Shown piece after piece: positions 26,997 to 36,396 of a stretch of DNA of 64,000 bases. The stretch comes from Streptococcus mitis (lineage in GTDB: Bacteria; Bacillota; Bacilli; Lactobacillales; Streptococcaceae): contig NZ_CAMHZD010000004.1 in the NCBI RefSeq assembly GCF_946190065.1, forward strand, positions 62,001 to 126,000. Reading direction: 5' to 3'. The notes beneath the pieces are model-generated. The model searched no databases and was not told the DNA's origin. It worked only from the letters and a program-made list of their open reading frames with translations. How positions within the stretch are numbered: position 1 is the first letter of the stretch; each line of letters starts with the position of its first letter. The position numbers and the translations under genes were made by a program.

Positions 26997-28157
26997 TTAT
27001 GGTTTTACAACTTCTGCTGCTTCAACCTTACCATTGTTCATGGTCATCATGTAAGCAGTTTTGACTGTGTTGTGGTCTGCATCGAAGCTTGTTTGACCAG
27101 TTACACCTTCAAAATCTTTTGTTTTAGCAAGGTTATCCTTGATTTCACCTGAGTTTTTAGCACCTTTTGCTGCGTTTGCTACAAGGTGAACTGAGTCATA
27201 AGCCAAGGCTGCAAATGTTGAAGGCTCTTCGTTGTACTTAGCACGGTAAGCATCAAGGAAAGCTTTTGCTTTAGCTGAAACTTCTACAGTAGTTGAGAAG
27301 CCTGAGATAAAGTAGATGTTTGATGCTTTTTCAGCAGTTGCTTGTTGTACAAACTCTTCACCGTTGAATCCATCACCACCAACGATTGGTTTATCAATTC
27401 CCATACCACGCGCTTGGTTTACAATTTTACCAGCTTCAGTGTAGTAACCAGGGACGATGATAGCATCAAAGTCTTTCCCTTTCATTTTTGTAAGGGCTGC
27501 TTGGAAGTCTGTGTCACCTGCTACGAAAGTTTCATCTGCAACGATTTCACCTTTATAAGCTTCACGGAAGGCTTTGGCAATACCTTTAGCATAGTCGCTG
27601 GCATTGTCAGTGTAAAGAACAACTTTCTTAGCTTGCAATTTCTCAGTAACATAGTTTGAGATAATTTTTCCTTGGAAGCTATCTTGGAAAGTTCCGATAA
27701 AGAGGTAATCTTGACCTTTAGTCAATCCATCTTGAGTCGCACTTGGTGAAATCAATGGAACACCTGCTTTTGTAGCGTTCGCTACCGCAGCTGCAGTTGC
27801 ACCAGATGTCGCAGGTCCTACGATTGCTGATACTTTAGATTGGGTTACAAGGTTAGTTGTTACTGAAGCAGCCTCTGCTGTTTCAGACTTGTTATCTTTA
27901 TCGACTACTTCGATTTGTTTTCCATCAATACCACCTGCAGCATTGATTTCATCAACAGCAAGTTGGGCACCTTTTTGTTCAGATGTTCCGTAGGCTGCTA
28001 CGGCACCAGTTTCTTCGAAGTTAAATCCGATTTTGATTGTCTTTTCATCTACTGAGTTACCAGCAGCGTTTGACGCTCCAGACTTCACTTCTCCACAGGC
28101 TGCAAGAAGTGCTACACTTGCAAGAGCCACAAACGATAGGGCAAATTTTTTCTTCAT
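26997..28157 (-). CDS. livJ: Branched-chain amino acid-binding lipoprotein LivJ
   Basis: The extracellular substrate-binding protein of the transporter, 386 residues. A lipoprotein signal peptide with lipobox LLAACG puts the lipid-modified Cys at residue 21. The mature part is a type I periplasmic-binding fold (KIGFNFEETGAVAAYG; GPATSGATAAAVANATKAGVP). It is the first gene of the operon, followed by 116 bp before livH. The promoter has consensus boxes and a CodY-like site, in line with repression when branched-chain amino acids are plentiful. Confidence 0.95.
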   Translation of the reverse strand: MKKKFALSFVALASVALLAACGEVKSGASNAAGNSVDEKTIKIGFNFEETGAVAAYGTSEQKGAQLAVDEINAAGGIDGKQIEVVDKDNKSETAEAASVTTNLVTQSKVSAIVGPATSGATAAAVANATKAGVPLISPSATQDGLTKGQDYLFIGTFQDSFQGKIISNYVTEKLQAKKVVLYTDNASDYAKGIAKAFREAYKGEIVADETFVAGDTDFQAALTKMKGKDFDAIIVPGYYTEAGKIVNQARGMGIDKPIVGGDGFNGEEFVQQATAEKASNIYFISGFSTTVEVSAKAKAFLDAYRAKYNEEPSTFAALAYDSVHLVANAAKGAKNSGEIKDNLAKTKDFEGVTGQTSFDADHNTVKTAYMMTMNNGKVEAAEVVKP

Positions 28158-28198
28158 CTTTTTTGTCTCCTTATTTCTTAAATAAATAGCATGTTAAG

Positions 28199-28227
28199 AA
28201 TATACCGAATTATCAGAAAATTGTCAA
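28199..28227 (-). promoter_or_regulatory. livJ promoter with CodY-like box
   Basis: -35 TTGACA (28222-28227), 17-bp spacer, -10 TATATT (28199-28204) on the minus strand. AATTATCAGAAAATT (28208-28222) differs at one of 15 positions from the CodY consensus AATTTTCWGAAAATT and fills the spacer. Confidence 0.75.
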
Positions 28228-28511
28228 CACTTTTCTTGAACTTTTTCAATGATAACGTTTTCCTCTCGATAAAGATTGCCCACAAAGGGTGTTTCCAGCT
28301 CTTGGATATGACAAACTCTCACTTTTTTGATAAATTTCTCCTTGCTCAAGTGTCCGACCAATTGCTCCACTTCTTGAGTTGGAACATAGAGTTGTAAGTA
28401 ACGATGTTTCTTGGAATGATAGGTAATATCTCCATAATCCTGCAGTTTTTTGGCATCACGATTATAGTAAAGATAGATAATCAAGCCAGATCGATTGACT
28501 TTTTCAAACAT
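28224..28511 (-). CDS. YlbG-family (DUF2129) protein
   Basis: A 95-residue protein matching the YlbG/DUF2129 family: [36 protein letters not shown], followed by a helix with the [18 protein letters not shown] block. The fold is a small cytosolic alpha/beta domain of unknown function, common in Firmicutes. The 3' end overlaps the livJ -35 region. It lies 78 bp downstream of clpP on the same strand and could be read from the clpP promoter past a weak terminator. Confidence 0.88.
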   Translation of the reverse strand: MFEKVNRSGLIIYLYYNRDAKKLQDYGDITYHSKKHRYLQLYVPTQEVEQLVGHLSKEKFIKKVRVCHIQELETPFVGNLYREENVIIEKVQEKC

Positions 28512-28549
28512 GATAAATCCTCTTTCTAAGACATTTCTCCTTATTATAC

Positions 28550-28578
28550 CAAAAAAAGCAAACCCAGTCGAGCTTGCC
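28550..28578 (-). terminator. clpP terminator
   Basis: A short stem (GCAAGC with GTTTGC, one G-T pair) followed by TTTTTTT on the minus strand. Confidence 0.65.
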
Positions 28579-28589
28579 TTCTTTCATCA

Positions 28590-29180
28590 TTAATTCAACG
28601 AATTGTTGGCCATGATTTCATCAATAAAGCCATATTCAAGTGTTTCTTGGGCACTCATCCAGTTATCACGTTCTGCATCTGCATGGACTTTTTCAATGGA
28701 CTGACCTGAATTTTCAGCCAAGATTTTTTCCAAGGTGTTACGAGTTTTAAGCAAGTGTTCTGCAGCGATAGCCATATCAGTTTGTTGAGTACCACCACCT
28801 GTACCACCCATTGGTTGGTGGATCATGTATTCGGCATTTGGAAGCATGAAACGTTTGCCTTTTGCTCCACTTGATGCGATGACAGTACCCATAGATGCTG
28901 CCATCCCCATAACGATGGTTTGGACATCTGCCTTGATAAAGTTCATAGTATCAACGATTGCCAAACCTGCTGAAACGGAACCACCAGGTGTATTGACGTA
29001 AAGGTAAATATCTTTTGTACTATCTTGGGCATCCAAAAAAAGCAATTGGGCAATAACTGAGTTGGCCATGTTGTCTTCAACTGGGCCTGTCAGCATAATG
29101 ATGCGGTCTTTGAGAAGACGTGAGTAAATATCGTAGGAACGTTCTCCACGGCTTGTTTGTTCAATAACTACAGGAATCAT
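28590..29180 (-). CDS. clpP: ATP-dependent Clp protease proteolytic subunit
   Basis: A serine protease subunit that forms a 14-mer and works with ClpC, ClpE or ClpX to degrade damaged or regulatory proteins. It has 196 residues with catalytic Ser in [10 protein letters not shown] (about residue 96), His in MIHQPMGG and a downstream Asp in the expected position. The leader has a CtsR box over the -35, so it should be induced by heat and other protein stress. Confidence 0.98.
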   Translation of the reverse strand: MIPVVIEQTSRGERSYDIYSRLLKDRIIMLTGPVEDNMANSVIAQLLFLDAQDSTKDIYLYVNTPGGSVSAGLAIVDTMNFIKADVQTIVMGMAASMGTVIASSGAKGKRFMLPNAEYMIHQPMGGTGGGTQQTDMAIAAEHLLKTRNTLEKILAENSGQSIEKVHADAERDNWMSAQETLEYGFIDEIMANNSLN

Positions 29181-29234
29181 TCATTTCTCCTTTTGAGTTT
29201 TATTTTTGTTGGTCAAATGACTGAAGATAAGACT

Positions 29235-29264
29235 ATTATAATATCTTGGTCAAAAAAGGTCAAA
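29235..29264 (-). promoter_or_regulatory. clpP promoter with CtsR operator
   Basis: -35 TTGACC (29258-29263), 17-bp spacer, -10 TATAAT (29235-29240) on the minus strand. The heptad GGTCAAA occurs at 29248-29254 and 29258-29264, separated by AAA, which is the canonical CtsR repeat. A third GGTCAAA lies at 29211-29217. Confidence 0.9.
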
Positions 29265-29351
29265 TTTTTGCTCTGTTTTCATCAGACAGAAACAAAAATT
29301 CAACCTCCTTTCACGACTGGAAATACTTTTCCAAGTCAATCTCTTTTTAAT

Positions 29352-29981
29352 TTATTTTGTACCGAACAAGCGGTCTCCAGCATCTCCAAGACCTGGAACG
29401 ATATAACCGTGTTCGTTCAAACGTTCATCCAAGGCTGCTGTAAAGATTTCTACATCTGGATGAGCTTCTTGAAGGGCTTTTACACCTTCTGGAGCAGATA
29501 CAAGGCAGACAAATTTGATATTTGATGCGCCACGTTTTTTAAGGGAATCAACAGCCAAGATTGCTGAACCACCTGTTGCCAACATTGGGTCTACTACAAA
29601 AATTTGACGTTGGTCAATGTCCTCAGGCAATTTCACCAAGTACTCAACTGGTTGAAGGGTTTCTTCATCACGGTACATACCGATGTGGCCAACTTTAGCA
29701 GCTGGAACCAAGCTCAAGAGACCATCAACCATCCCGATACCTGCACGTAAGATTGGAACGATGGCCAATTTCTTACCAGCCAATTGTTTTTGAACTGTTT
29801 TTGTAATTGGTGTTTCGATTTCCACATCTTCTAGTGGAAGATCACGAAGTACTTCATACCCCATCAACATTGCAATCTCATCTACTAGCTCACGGAAAGC
29901 TTTTGTAGAAGTATCTGTACGACGCAAGATCGACAATTTGTGTTGAATCAGTGGATGATTAATAACTTCAATTTTTCCCAT
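29352..29981 (-). CDS. upp: Uracil phosphoribosyltransferase
   Basis: Upp salvages uracil to UMP with PRPP. It has 209 residues from the ATG at 29981 ([11 protein letters not shown]), preceded by GAAGGAA; the open frame runs 7 codons further without family similarity. The PRPP loop [12 protein letters not shown] and the uracil-binding C-terminus [17 protein letters not shown] are intact. It stands between clpP and comEB, each with its own promoter. Confidence 0.97.
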   Translation of the reverse strand: MGKIEVINHPLIQHKLSILRRTDTSTKAFRELVDEIAMLMGYEVLRDLPLEDVEIETPITKTVQKQLAGKKLAIVPILRAGIGMVDGLLSLVPAAKVGHIGMYRDEETLQPVEYLVKLPEDIDQRQIFVVDPMLATGGSAILAVDSLKKRGASNIKFVCLVSAPEGVKALQEAHPDVEIFTAALDERLNEHGYIVPGLGDAGDRLFGTK

Positions 29982-30014
29982 TTTTGGAATTCCTTCTTTC
30001 AATTTATTCTTCTT

Positions 30015-30055
30015 ATTATACCAAAAAACGGTTTAAAAATCTTTCTAAACCATTT
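30015..30055 (-). terminator. comEB terminator and adjoining upp promoter
   Basis: A terminator GGTTTA...TAAACC followed by GTTTTTT (about 30026-30052) ends comEB. It runs straight into an extended -10 TGGTATAAT (30015-30020) for upp. Confidence 0.75.
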
Positions 30056-30069
30056 ATTTTTGATAATTT

Positions 30070-30537
30070 TTACATTAAATCTGCCTCTTTAAGAGCTGCC
30101 TGTACGGTCTCAAGTGGTAAATGGGTCAATTCTGTCCCTTTTTCTTGATAAAGGTATTGGGCATAGTCATCCATTCGGTACTGGTTGATATAAACCACGC
30201 GCTTGCAACCGACCTGAAGCAATTGTTTTGTACAGTTCAGACAAGGAAAATGGGTTACATAAGCTGTAAAGCCTTTGGGAACTCCACGTTCTGCACCTTG
30301 GAGAATGGCATTAACTTCAGCATGAAGGGTGCGAACACAGTGACCTTCAATGACCAGACATTCGTGGTCAATACAATGCTCAGTCCCTGACACCGAACCA
30401 TTGTAACCAGTGGAAATTACCTTATTATCCTTTACCAGAATTGCGCCCACTTTGGCACGTTTACAAGTGGAACGATTGGCAATCAATAGGGCTTGGGCTG
30501 CAAAATACTCATCCCAGGCCAGTCTTTTTTCAGTCAT
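30070..30537 (-). CDS. comEB: ComE operon protein 2 / dCMP deaminase
   Basis: A 155-residue zinc deaminase of the cytidine/dCMP deaminase family. Zinc ligands: HAEVNAIL (His and catalytic Glu) and PCLNCTKQLLQVGC (two Cys). The nucleotide-binding block NRSTCKRAKVGAILV and SGTEHCIDHECL also fit. It would convert dCMP to dUMP for dTTP synthesis. The name comes from its place in the Bacillus comE operon; here it is not next to comEA/comEC. It lies 18 bp after the TetR gene. Confidence 0.9.
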   Translation of the reverse strand: MTEKRLAWDEYFAAQALLIANRSTCKRAKVGAILVKDNKVISTGYNGSVSGTEHCIDHECLVIEGHCVRTLHAEVNAILQGAERGVPKGFTAYVTHFPCLNCTKQLLQVGCKRVVYINQYRMDDYAQYLYQEKGTELTHLPLETVQAALKEADLM

Positions 30538-30555
30538 CTCTTTTCTCCTTTTTCT

Positions 30556-31113
30556 CTATTTTTTAAAAAATGGTAAACCTAAATCCGCAATCTTTTCAGC
30601 AGGTACCTTCATGCCATCCTTGATCCATTTTAGTAGGACAGAGACGATGGCTGAGCTCCAGAAGGAATGAAGATAAGAGCTGACACCTTTTGATTTCCCA
30701 TGGTATTTTTCTAGAAATTCCTGCATGGCTTGGACAAAGATTTTTTCCAGATGGTAATCCAAGGCCAATTGAATCACTCTGGCTTCCTTTCTGGCCTCCC
30801 GGAAAAGGTGAACCCAGACCAGATAAAGGTCTGTCTTTAAATCGTAATGATGCAGCTGTTCCATAATATTGTGGACAGTTCGTTTAAAGACACTTTCTAA
30901 AATCTCCTCTTTGGAATCATAATTTCGATAAAAGGCCGCACGAGAAACGCCTGCACGTTTGACCAATTCAGAAATACTAATCTTGGTCAAGTCCTTTTTT
31001 TCCAAGAGTTGCAAGAGGGCTGTTTCGATGGCTTCTCTAGTTAATAAATTGGATTCTTGGTTTGATTTTCTGAGATTTTCAAGAGATTTTTCAGAGATTC
31101 TACGTTCAGACAT
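30556..31113 (-). CDS. TetR-family transcriptional regulator
   Basis: A 185-residue regulator. The N-terminal helix-turn-helix ISISELVKRAGVSRAAFYRNYDSKEEILESV (about 40-70) is a clear TetR domain. The C-terminal part (residues 80-185) is helical with no recognisable ligand motif (TetR_C-type as in DhaS-like regulators). It may repress itself and comEB downstream (18-bp gap) or the divergent degV gene (125-bp shared region). Target and inducer are unknown. Confidence 0.88.
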   Translation of the reverse strand: MSERRISEKSLENLRKSNQESNLLTREAIETALLQLLEKKDLTKISISELVKRAGVSRAAFYRNYDSKEEILESVFKRTVHNIMEQLHHYDLKTDLYLVWVHLFREARKEARVIQLALDYHLEKIFVQAMQEFLEKYHGKSKGVSSYLHSFWSSAIVSVLLKWIKDGMKVPAEKIADLGLPFFKK

Positions 31114-31165
31114 AACATTTTCTTTCTACTTGTCACAACAGACGGATGAGGCTTTTGTTTCAAGG

Positions 31166-31237
31166 GTTTTCATGATATAATTGTAAAAAAAGACAGAACC
31201 TTTGTCAATGTATAACTGACAAAGATGGAGAATTTCT
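31166..31237 (+). promoter_or_regulatory. degV promoter and hairpin leader
   Basis: An extended -10 TGATATAAT (about 31168-31176) is followed by a leader hairpin TTGTCA/TGACAA (about 31202-31222) and a GGAGAA ribosome site before the ATG at 31238. Confidence 0.65.
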
Positions 31238-32083
31238 ATGACTTGGAAGATTATTGCTGACTCTGGTTGTGATTATCGTCAGCTGGCAACACCAGCTATT
31301 GACACGACTTTTGTGAGTGTTCCCTTAACCATTCAAGTAGCTGATCAGGTCTTTGTTGATGATTCCAGTCTTGACATTGACCAAATGATGGAAACCATGT
31401 ATGCAACCGCAAAAGCTTCAAAATCAGCTTGTCCAAGCCCAGATGATTATTTGCGAGCATTTGAAGGAGCCAAAAACATTTTCCTAGTAACCGTCACTGG
31501 TACTCTTTCTGGTAGTCACAATAGTGCTCAACTGGCTAAGAATATTTATCTGGAAGACCATCCTGATACTAAGATTCATGTGATTGATAGTTTGTCTGCT
31601 GGTGGGGAAGTTGACTTACTCGTAGAAAAATTAAATGACTTGATTGACCAGGGCTTATCTTTTGAAGAAGTAGTTGAAGCTATCACTGCCTATCAAGAAA
31701 AAACCAAGTTGCTCTTTGTCCTAGCAAAAGTCGATAATTTGGTGAAAAACGGCCGTTTGAGCAAACTTATCGGTACGGTCGTTGGCCTTCTCAACATCCG
31801 TATGGTCGGAGAAGCTAGTGAAACTGGAACCCTTGAATTGCTACAAAAAGCAAGAGGAGCAAAGAAATCGATTCAGGCAGCCTATGAGGAGTTGATAAAA
31901 GCTGGATATGCTGGTGGCCGTATTGTCATGGCCCAACGCAATAACGAAAAATGTTGTCAGCAACTTTCAGAGCTAATCCGTGAAACCTTCCCACAAGCGG
32001 ATATCAAGATTCTCCCAACCTCTGGTCTCTGCAGTTTCTATGCAGAAGATGGCGGTTTGCTGATGGGATATGAAATTGACTAA
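31238..32083 (+). CDS. DegV-family fatty-acid-binding protein
   Basis: A 281-residue DegV (FakB-like) protein that binds a fatty acid for phosphorylation by a FakA kinase. Signatures: IIADSGCDYRQL at the N-terminus, SACPSPDDYLRAFEGA, TVTGTLSGSHNSAQLAK (lipid and phosphate-binding Thr-Gly-Ser loop), and VDNLVKNGRLSKLIGTVVGLLNIRMV. A fakA gene is not in this window, so the kinase partner must be elsewhere. A terminator follows. Confidence 0.92.
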   Translation: MTWKIIADSGCDYRQLATPAIDTTFVSVPLTIQVADQVFVDDSSLDIDQMMETMYATAKASKSACPSPDDYLRAFEGAKNIFLVTVTGTLSGSHNSAQLAKNIYLEDHPDTKIHVIDSLSAGGEVDLLVEKLNDLIDQGLSFEEVVEAITAYQEKTKLLFVLAKVDNLVKNGRLSKLIGTVVGLLNIRMVGEASETGTLELLQKARGAKKSIQAAYEELIKAGYAGGRIVMAQRNNEKCCQQLSELIRETFPQADIKILPTSGLCSFYAEDGGLLMGYEID

Positions 32084-32090
32084 TTACATT

Positions 32091-33319
<1,229 letters not shown>

Positions 33320-33323
33320 TTGA

Positions 33324-33878
33324 ATGACTAAAATACCAAATAAGAAAGGAAGTCCTTTGGAACATATTATTTTACTAAGAGGTGTTACTCCTAATGGAAA
33401 AAATGCTATCCCAAAAATGTCTTATTTAGTAGATATTTTAATAGAAGCTGGGTTTCAACAAGTTCGAACTTATATTCAAAGTGGAAATATCATTCTTGAA
33501 AGTGACTTGACCTTAGAGGAAATACGAGAACAGGTTCACGCTCTAATAAAGGAAAAAATTGGTGCTGACTTAAAAATGGTAATCAAGAACAAAAGTAATT
33601 TTACAAAAATTGTCCAAGAAAACCCGTTTGAAGAACACTATCTTTATGACCGTGTACACGTGATTTTTTATCAAGAACCTATTCAAAGCCTCCCTTTAGA
33701 AAAATTAAAAATTGATTACGGTGAAGAAGAAATTTGTATCGGTAACCATTGTCTTTACCTCTATCTCCCTAGAACTGCAAAACAAAAGAAACTCCATACC
33801 AACTATCTTGAAAAGCTTTTTAATGTAGATTTGACCATGCGAAAACTAAATGTAGTAGAAAAATTATTAAGCAAGTAG
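33324..33878 (+). CDS. DUF1697 protein
   Basis: A 184-residue protein of the DUF1697 family (LLRGVTPNGKNAIPKMSYLVDILIEAGFQQVRTYIQSGNIILES is the signature N-terminal half). Members are cytosolic, alpha/beta, and of unknown function. It lies 4 bp after the HI0933-like gene, so they form a two-gene transcript. The leading residues MTKIPNKKGSPLEH are longer than usual; the ATG has no clear RBS and may be read by coupling. Confidence 0.85.
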   Translation: MTKIPNKKGSPLEHIILLRGVTPNGKNAIPKMSYLVDILIEAGFQQVRTYIQSGNIILESDLTLEEIREQVHALIKEKIGADLKMVIKNKSNFTKIVQENPFEEHYLYDRVHVIFYQEPIQSLPLEKLKIDYGEEEICIGNHCLYLYLPRTAKQKKLHTNYLEKLFNVDLTMRKLNVVEKLLSK

Positions 33879-33892
33879 TGCTTGAATTTAGT

Positions 33893-33928
33893 AAAAATCG
33901 GAAGAATACTCCTCCGATTTTATTTTGT
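33893..33928. terminator. Bidirectional terminator, DUF1697 / MerR
   Basis: Stem AAAATCGGA / TCCGATTTT with T-runs on either strand. Confidence 0.8.
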
Positions 33929-34660
33929 CTGAGTTTGGACATAGTGGGCAATTACATCTGATGTATACTGGGCTGTACCAGGTCCAAACTTATCAATATT
34001 TTCTTTAAACTCTGGGTTATATACGTAGCCTTTGCCGATATGACCGAATACCTCAACAGAACAATCAAATCCATAAGTACGGATGGCTTGCAAGAGCTTG
34101 ACTGCTTGCTCTTGGTTTTCTATTGCTGTTGCAGGTAAACCAGCTTGAAGATTTTGTGCCAAGGTTCGAAAAACTTGGTTGAAGGCCGCCGTAGCCTCAT
34201 CTTCGTGACCTTTTTGACGTTCGAGAGCTTGGTCCATGACTTCTTGTCCATACTTCTCTACCGCCTCTTGGTGGTATTTTTGATGGTCTTGATAGTTAAA
34301 TCCTGCGAATTTCTCTTGAATGCTCATTTCTCTTTCTCCTTTTTGTTCTTGAATGGTTTTTTGCAAGGTGGAAATCAAGGTATCCAGATGTTCCCTCTCT
34401 CGAGTCAAATAGTCCAACTGCCTGGTCAAATGAGGCAATAAATCTGTCCTTTCTTCCTTTAACAGCTCTGCTATTTTTTCTAAAGAAAAGCCTAGATATT
34501 TGTAATAAAGAATAACCTGAAGACGTTCCAAATCCTCCTGACTGTAGGTTCGATAACCGTTTTCTAACTTTAAAGGAACTAAGAGTCCTATCTTGTCGTA
34601 GTGATGCAGGGTCTTGACAGAGACACCCGAAAGCTGGGCAGCTTCTTTTATATGGTACAT
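33920..34660 (-). CDS. MerR-family regulator, TipAL type
   Basis: A 246-residue regulator. Residues 1-70 are a MerR winged helix (MYHIKEAAQLSGVSVKTLHHYDKIGLL; YSQEDLERLQVILYYKYLGF), ~75-110 a coiled-coil dimerisation helix, and ~125-246 a TipAS-like ligand-binding helical domain. TipAS domains trap diverse, often peptide antibiotic, ligands. The ATG at 34660 with GGAGG is chosen; the ten residues upstream in frame come from the BOX repeat. It is transcribed from a MerR-type promoter 130 bp upstream, so self-activation is likely. It is divergent from the symporter gene. Confidence 0.9.
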   Translation of the reverse strand: MYHIKEAAQLSGVSVKTLHHYDKIGLLVPLKLENGYRTYSQEDLERLQVILYYKYLGFSLEKIAELLKEERTDLLPHLTRQLDYLTREREHLDTLISTLQKTIQEQKGEREMSIQEKFAGFNYQDHQKYHQEAVEKYGQEVMDQALERQKGHEDEATAAFNQVFRTLAQNLQAGLPATAIENQEQAVKLLQAIRTYGFDCSVEVFGHIGKGYVYNPEFKENIDKFGPGTAQYTSDVIAHYVQTQTK

Positions 34661-34672
34661 GATTTCCTCCTT

Positions 34673-34778
34673 ATACTCAATGAAAATCAAAGAGCAAACT
34701 AGGAAGCTAGCCGCAGGCTGTACTTGAGTACGGTAAGGCGACGCTGACGTGGTTTGAATTTGATTTTCGAAGAGTATT
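34673..34778 (-). repeat. BOX element (A-C type) in the MerR-gene leader
   Basis: A 106-bp BOX repeat without boxB, recognised by its ends: ATACTCAATGAAAATCAAAG and CGAAGAGTATT, and by the internal AAACCACGTCAGCGTCGCCTT (minus strand). It fills the stretch between the start point and the GGAGG ribosome site of the MerR gene. Confidence 0.85.
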
Positions 34779-34786
34779 ACATTGAT

Positions 34787-34817
34787 AGTATAACCCCTCC
34801 CCCTAGGTCAGAGTCAA
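34787..34817 (-). promoter_or_regulatory. MerR-type promoter with 19-bp spacer
   Basis: -35 TTGACT (34812-34817) and -10 TATACT (34787-34792) are separated by 19 bp containing ACC...GGGGT dyad, the hallmark of promoters activated by MerR regulators through DNA untwisting. Confidence 0.85.
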
Positions 34818-34878
34818 GTGTTTTTGTGAGATTTTTTAAACTGTTAGAGAAAGGTCTAAAATCCTGAAAATGGTTTTC

Positions 34879-34907
34879 TTGACAGACCTTAGAAAACATG
34901 ATAGGAT
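34879..34907 (+). promoter_or_regulatory. Promoter of the NSS symporter gene
   Basis: -35 TTGACA (34879-34884), 17-bp spacer, -10 TAGGAT (34902-34907). Confidence 0.7.
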
Positions 34908-35013
34908 AGTCAAGTCTATCAATCAAAAGAAAGGCTCATTTTGAGCACTTATGAGGCTATTTGCCAAGGGCAGTAGCTTTTTCTTTTGTAACATTAATTT
35001 TAGGAGTTTAACT

Positions 35014-36354
35014 ATGTCTGAAAAATCGCAATGGGGTTCTAAACTGGGCTTTATCCTAGCATCTGCTGGTTCAGCCATTGGACTTGGAGCCGTTTGGAAG
35101 TTTCCCTACATGACTGCTGCTAACGGTGGAGGAGGCTTTTTACTTGTCTTTCTCATCTCCACTATTTTAATCGGTTTCCCACTTCTCCTTGCTGAATTTG
35201 CCCTTGGCCGAAGCGCTGGTGTCTCTGGGATTAAAACCTTTGGAAAACTTGGTGAGAATAGCAAGTACAACTTTATCGGTTGGATTGGTGCCTTTGCCCT
35301 CTTTATCCTCTTATCTTTCTACAGTGTTATTGGAGGATGGATTCTAGTCTATCTAGGCATTGAGTTTGGGAAATTGTTCCAACATAGCGGAACAGGTGAT
35401 TATGCTCAGTTATTTACTTCAATCATTTCAAATCCAGCCATTGCGCTTGGAGCTCAAGCAGCCTTTATCTTATTGAATATCTTTATTGTATCACGTGGAG
35501 TTCAAAAAGGGATTGAAAGAGCTTCAAAGGTCATGATGCCCCTGCTCTTTATCATCTTTGTTGTCATCATTGGGCGCTCTCTCAGTTTGCCAAATGCCAT
35601 GGAAGGGGTTCTTTACTTCCTAAAACCAGACTTCTCTAAGCTGACAAGTGCTGGTCTCCTCTATGCTCTGGGACAATCTTTCTTTGCCCTCTCACTAGGG
35701 GTGACAGCCATGCTGACCTATGCTTCTTATTTGGATAAGAAAACCAATCTAGTCCAGTCAGGGATTTCCATCGTAGCCATGAATATCTCGGTATCCATCA
35801 TGGCAGGTCTAGCCATTTTCCCAGCTATGTCAGCCTTCAATATCCAGTCTGAAGGGGGACCGAGCTTGCTCTTTATCGTCTTGCCTCAACTCTTTGACAA
35901 GATGCCTTTTGGAACCATTTTCTACATCCTTTTCCTCTTGCTCTTCCTCTTTGCGACGGTCACTTCTTCTGTCGTCATGCTGGAAATCAATGTGGGAAAT
36001 ATCACCAATCAGAATAACAGCAAACGTGCCAAATGGAGTGCCATTTTAGGAATCTTGACCTTCGTATTTGGAATTCCTTCAGCCCTATCTTACGGTGTCA
36101 TGGCGGATGTTCACATCTTTGGGAAGACCTTCTTTGACGCTATGGACTTCTTGGTTTCCAATCTCCTCATGCCATTTGGAGCTCTCTGCCTTTCACTTTT
36201 TACAGGCTATATCTTTAAAAAGGCTCTTGCAATGGAGGAACTTCATCTCGATGAAAAAGCATGGAAACAGGGACTGTTCCAAATCTGGCTCTTCCTTCTT
36301 CGTTTCATCATTCCAATCATCATCATCGTGGTCTTTATCGCCCAATTTATGTAA
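35014..36354 (+). CDS. Neurotransmitter:sodium symporter-family (SNF/NSS) transporter
   Basis: A 446-residue membrane transporter of the NSS family (LeuT-like), which imports amino acids or related solutes with Na+. The start MSEKSQWGSKLGF is chosen over an upstream frame opening (34951) because of AGGAG 5 nt before and because WGSKLGFILASAGSAIGLGAVWKFPY is the conserved helix 1 with Na+ and substrate-binding unwound part. About 11 helices are visible, as in prokaryotic members lacking helix 12. The substrate is unknown. No operon partner. Confidence 0.93.
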   Translation: MSEKSQWGSKLGFILASAGSAIGLGAVWKFPYMTAANGGGGFLLVFLISTILIGFPLLLAEFALGRSAGVSGIKTFGKLGENSKYNFIGWIGAFALFILLSFYSVIGGWILVYLGIEFGKLFQHSGTGDYAQLFTSIISNPAIALGAQAAFILLNIFIVSRGVQKGIERASKVMMPLLFIIFVVIIGRSLSLPNAMEGVLYFLKPDFSKLTSAGLLYALGQSFFALSLGVTAMLTYASYLDKKTNLVQSGISIVAMNISVSIMAGLAIFPAMSAFNIQSEGGPSLLFIVLPQLFDKMPFGTIFYILFLLLFLFATVTSSVVMLEINVGNITNQNNSKRAKWSAILGILTFVFGIPSALSYGVMADVHIFGKTFFDAMDFLVSNLLMPFGALCLSLFTGYIFKKALAMEELHLDEKAWKQGLFQIWLFLLRFIIPIIIIVVFIAQFM

Positions 36355-36355
36355 T

Positions 36356-36396
36356 CAAAAAGGACTTGAGTAATGAACTCAGGCCCTTTCTTTTTT
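36356..36396. terminator. Bidirectional terminator, symporter / manA
   Basis: Stem TTGAGT with AACTCA between A-rich and T-rich flanks, serving convergent genes. Confidence 0.75.

Noticed and set aside
27342-27659. 105-codon frame opposite livJ
   Set aside because: Shadow frame with Ser/Phe-rich translation and no start signals.
34661-34690. Ten-residue N-terminal extension of the MerR protein
   Set aside because: It is translated from BOX repeat and runs through the GGAGG ribosome site of the ATG at 34660.
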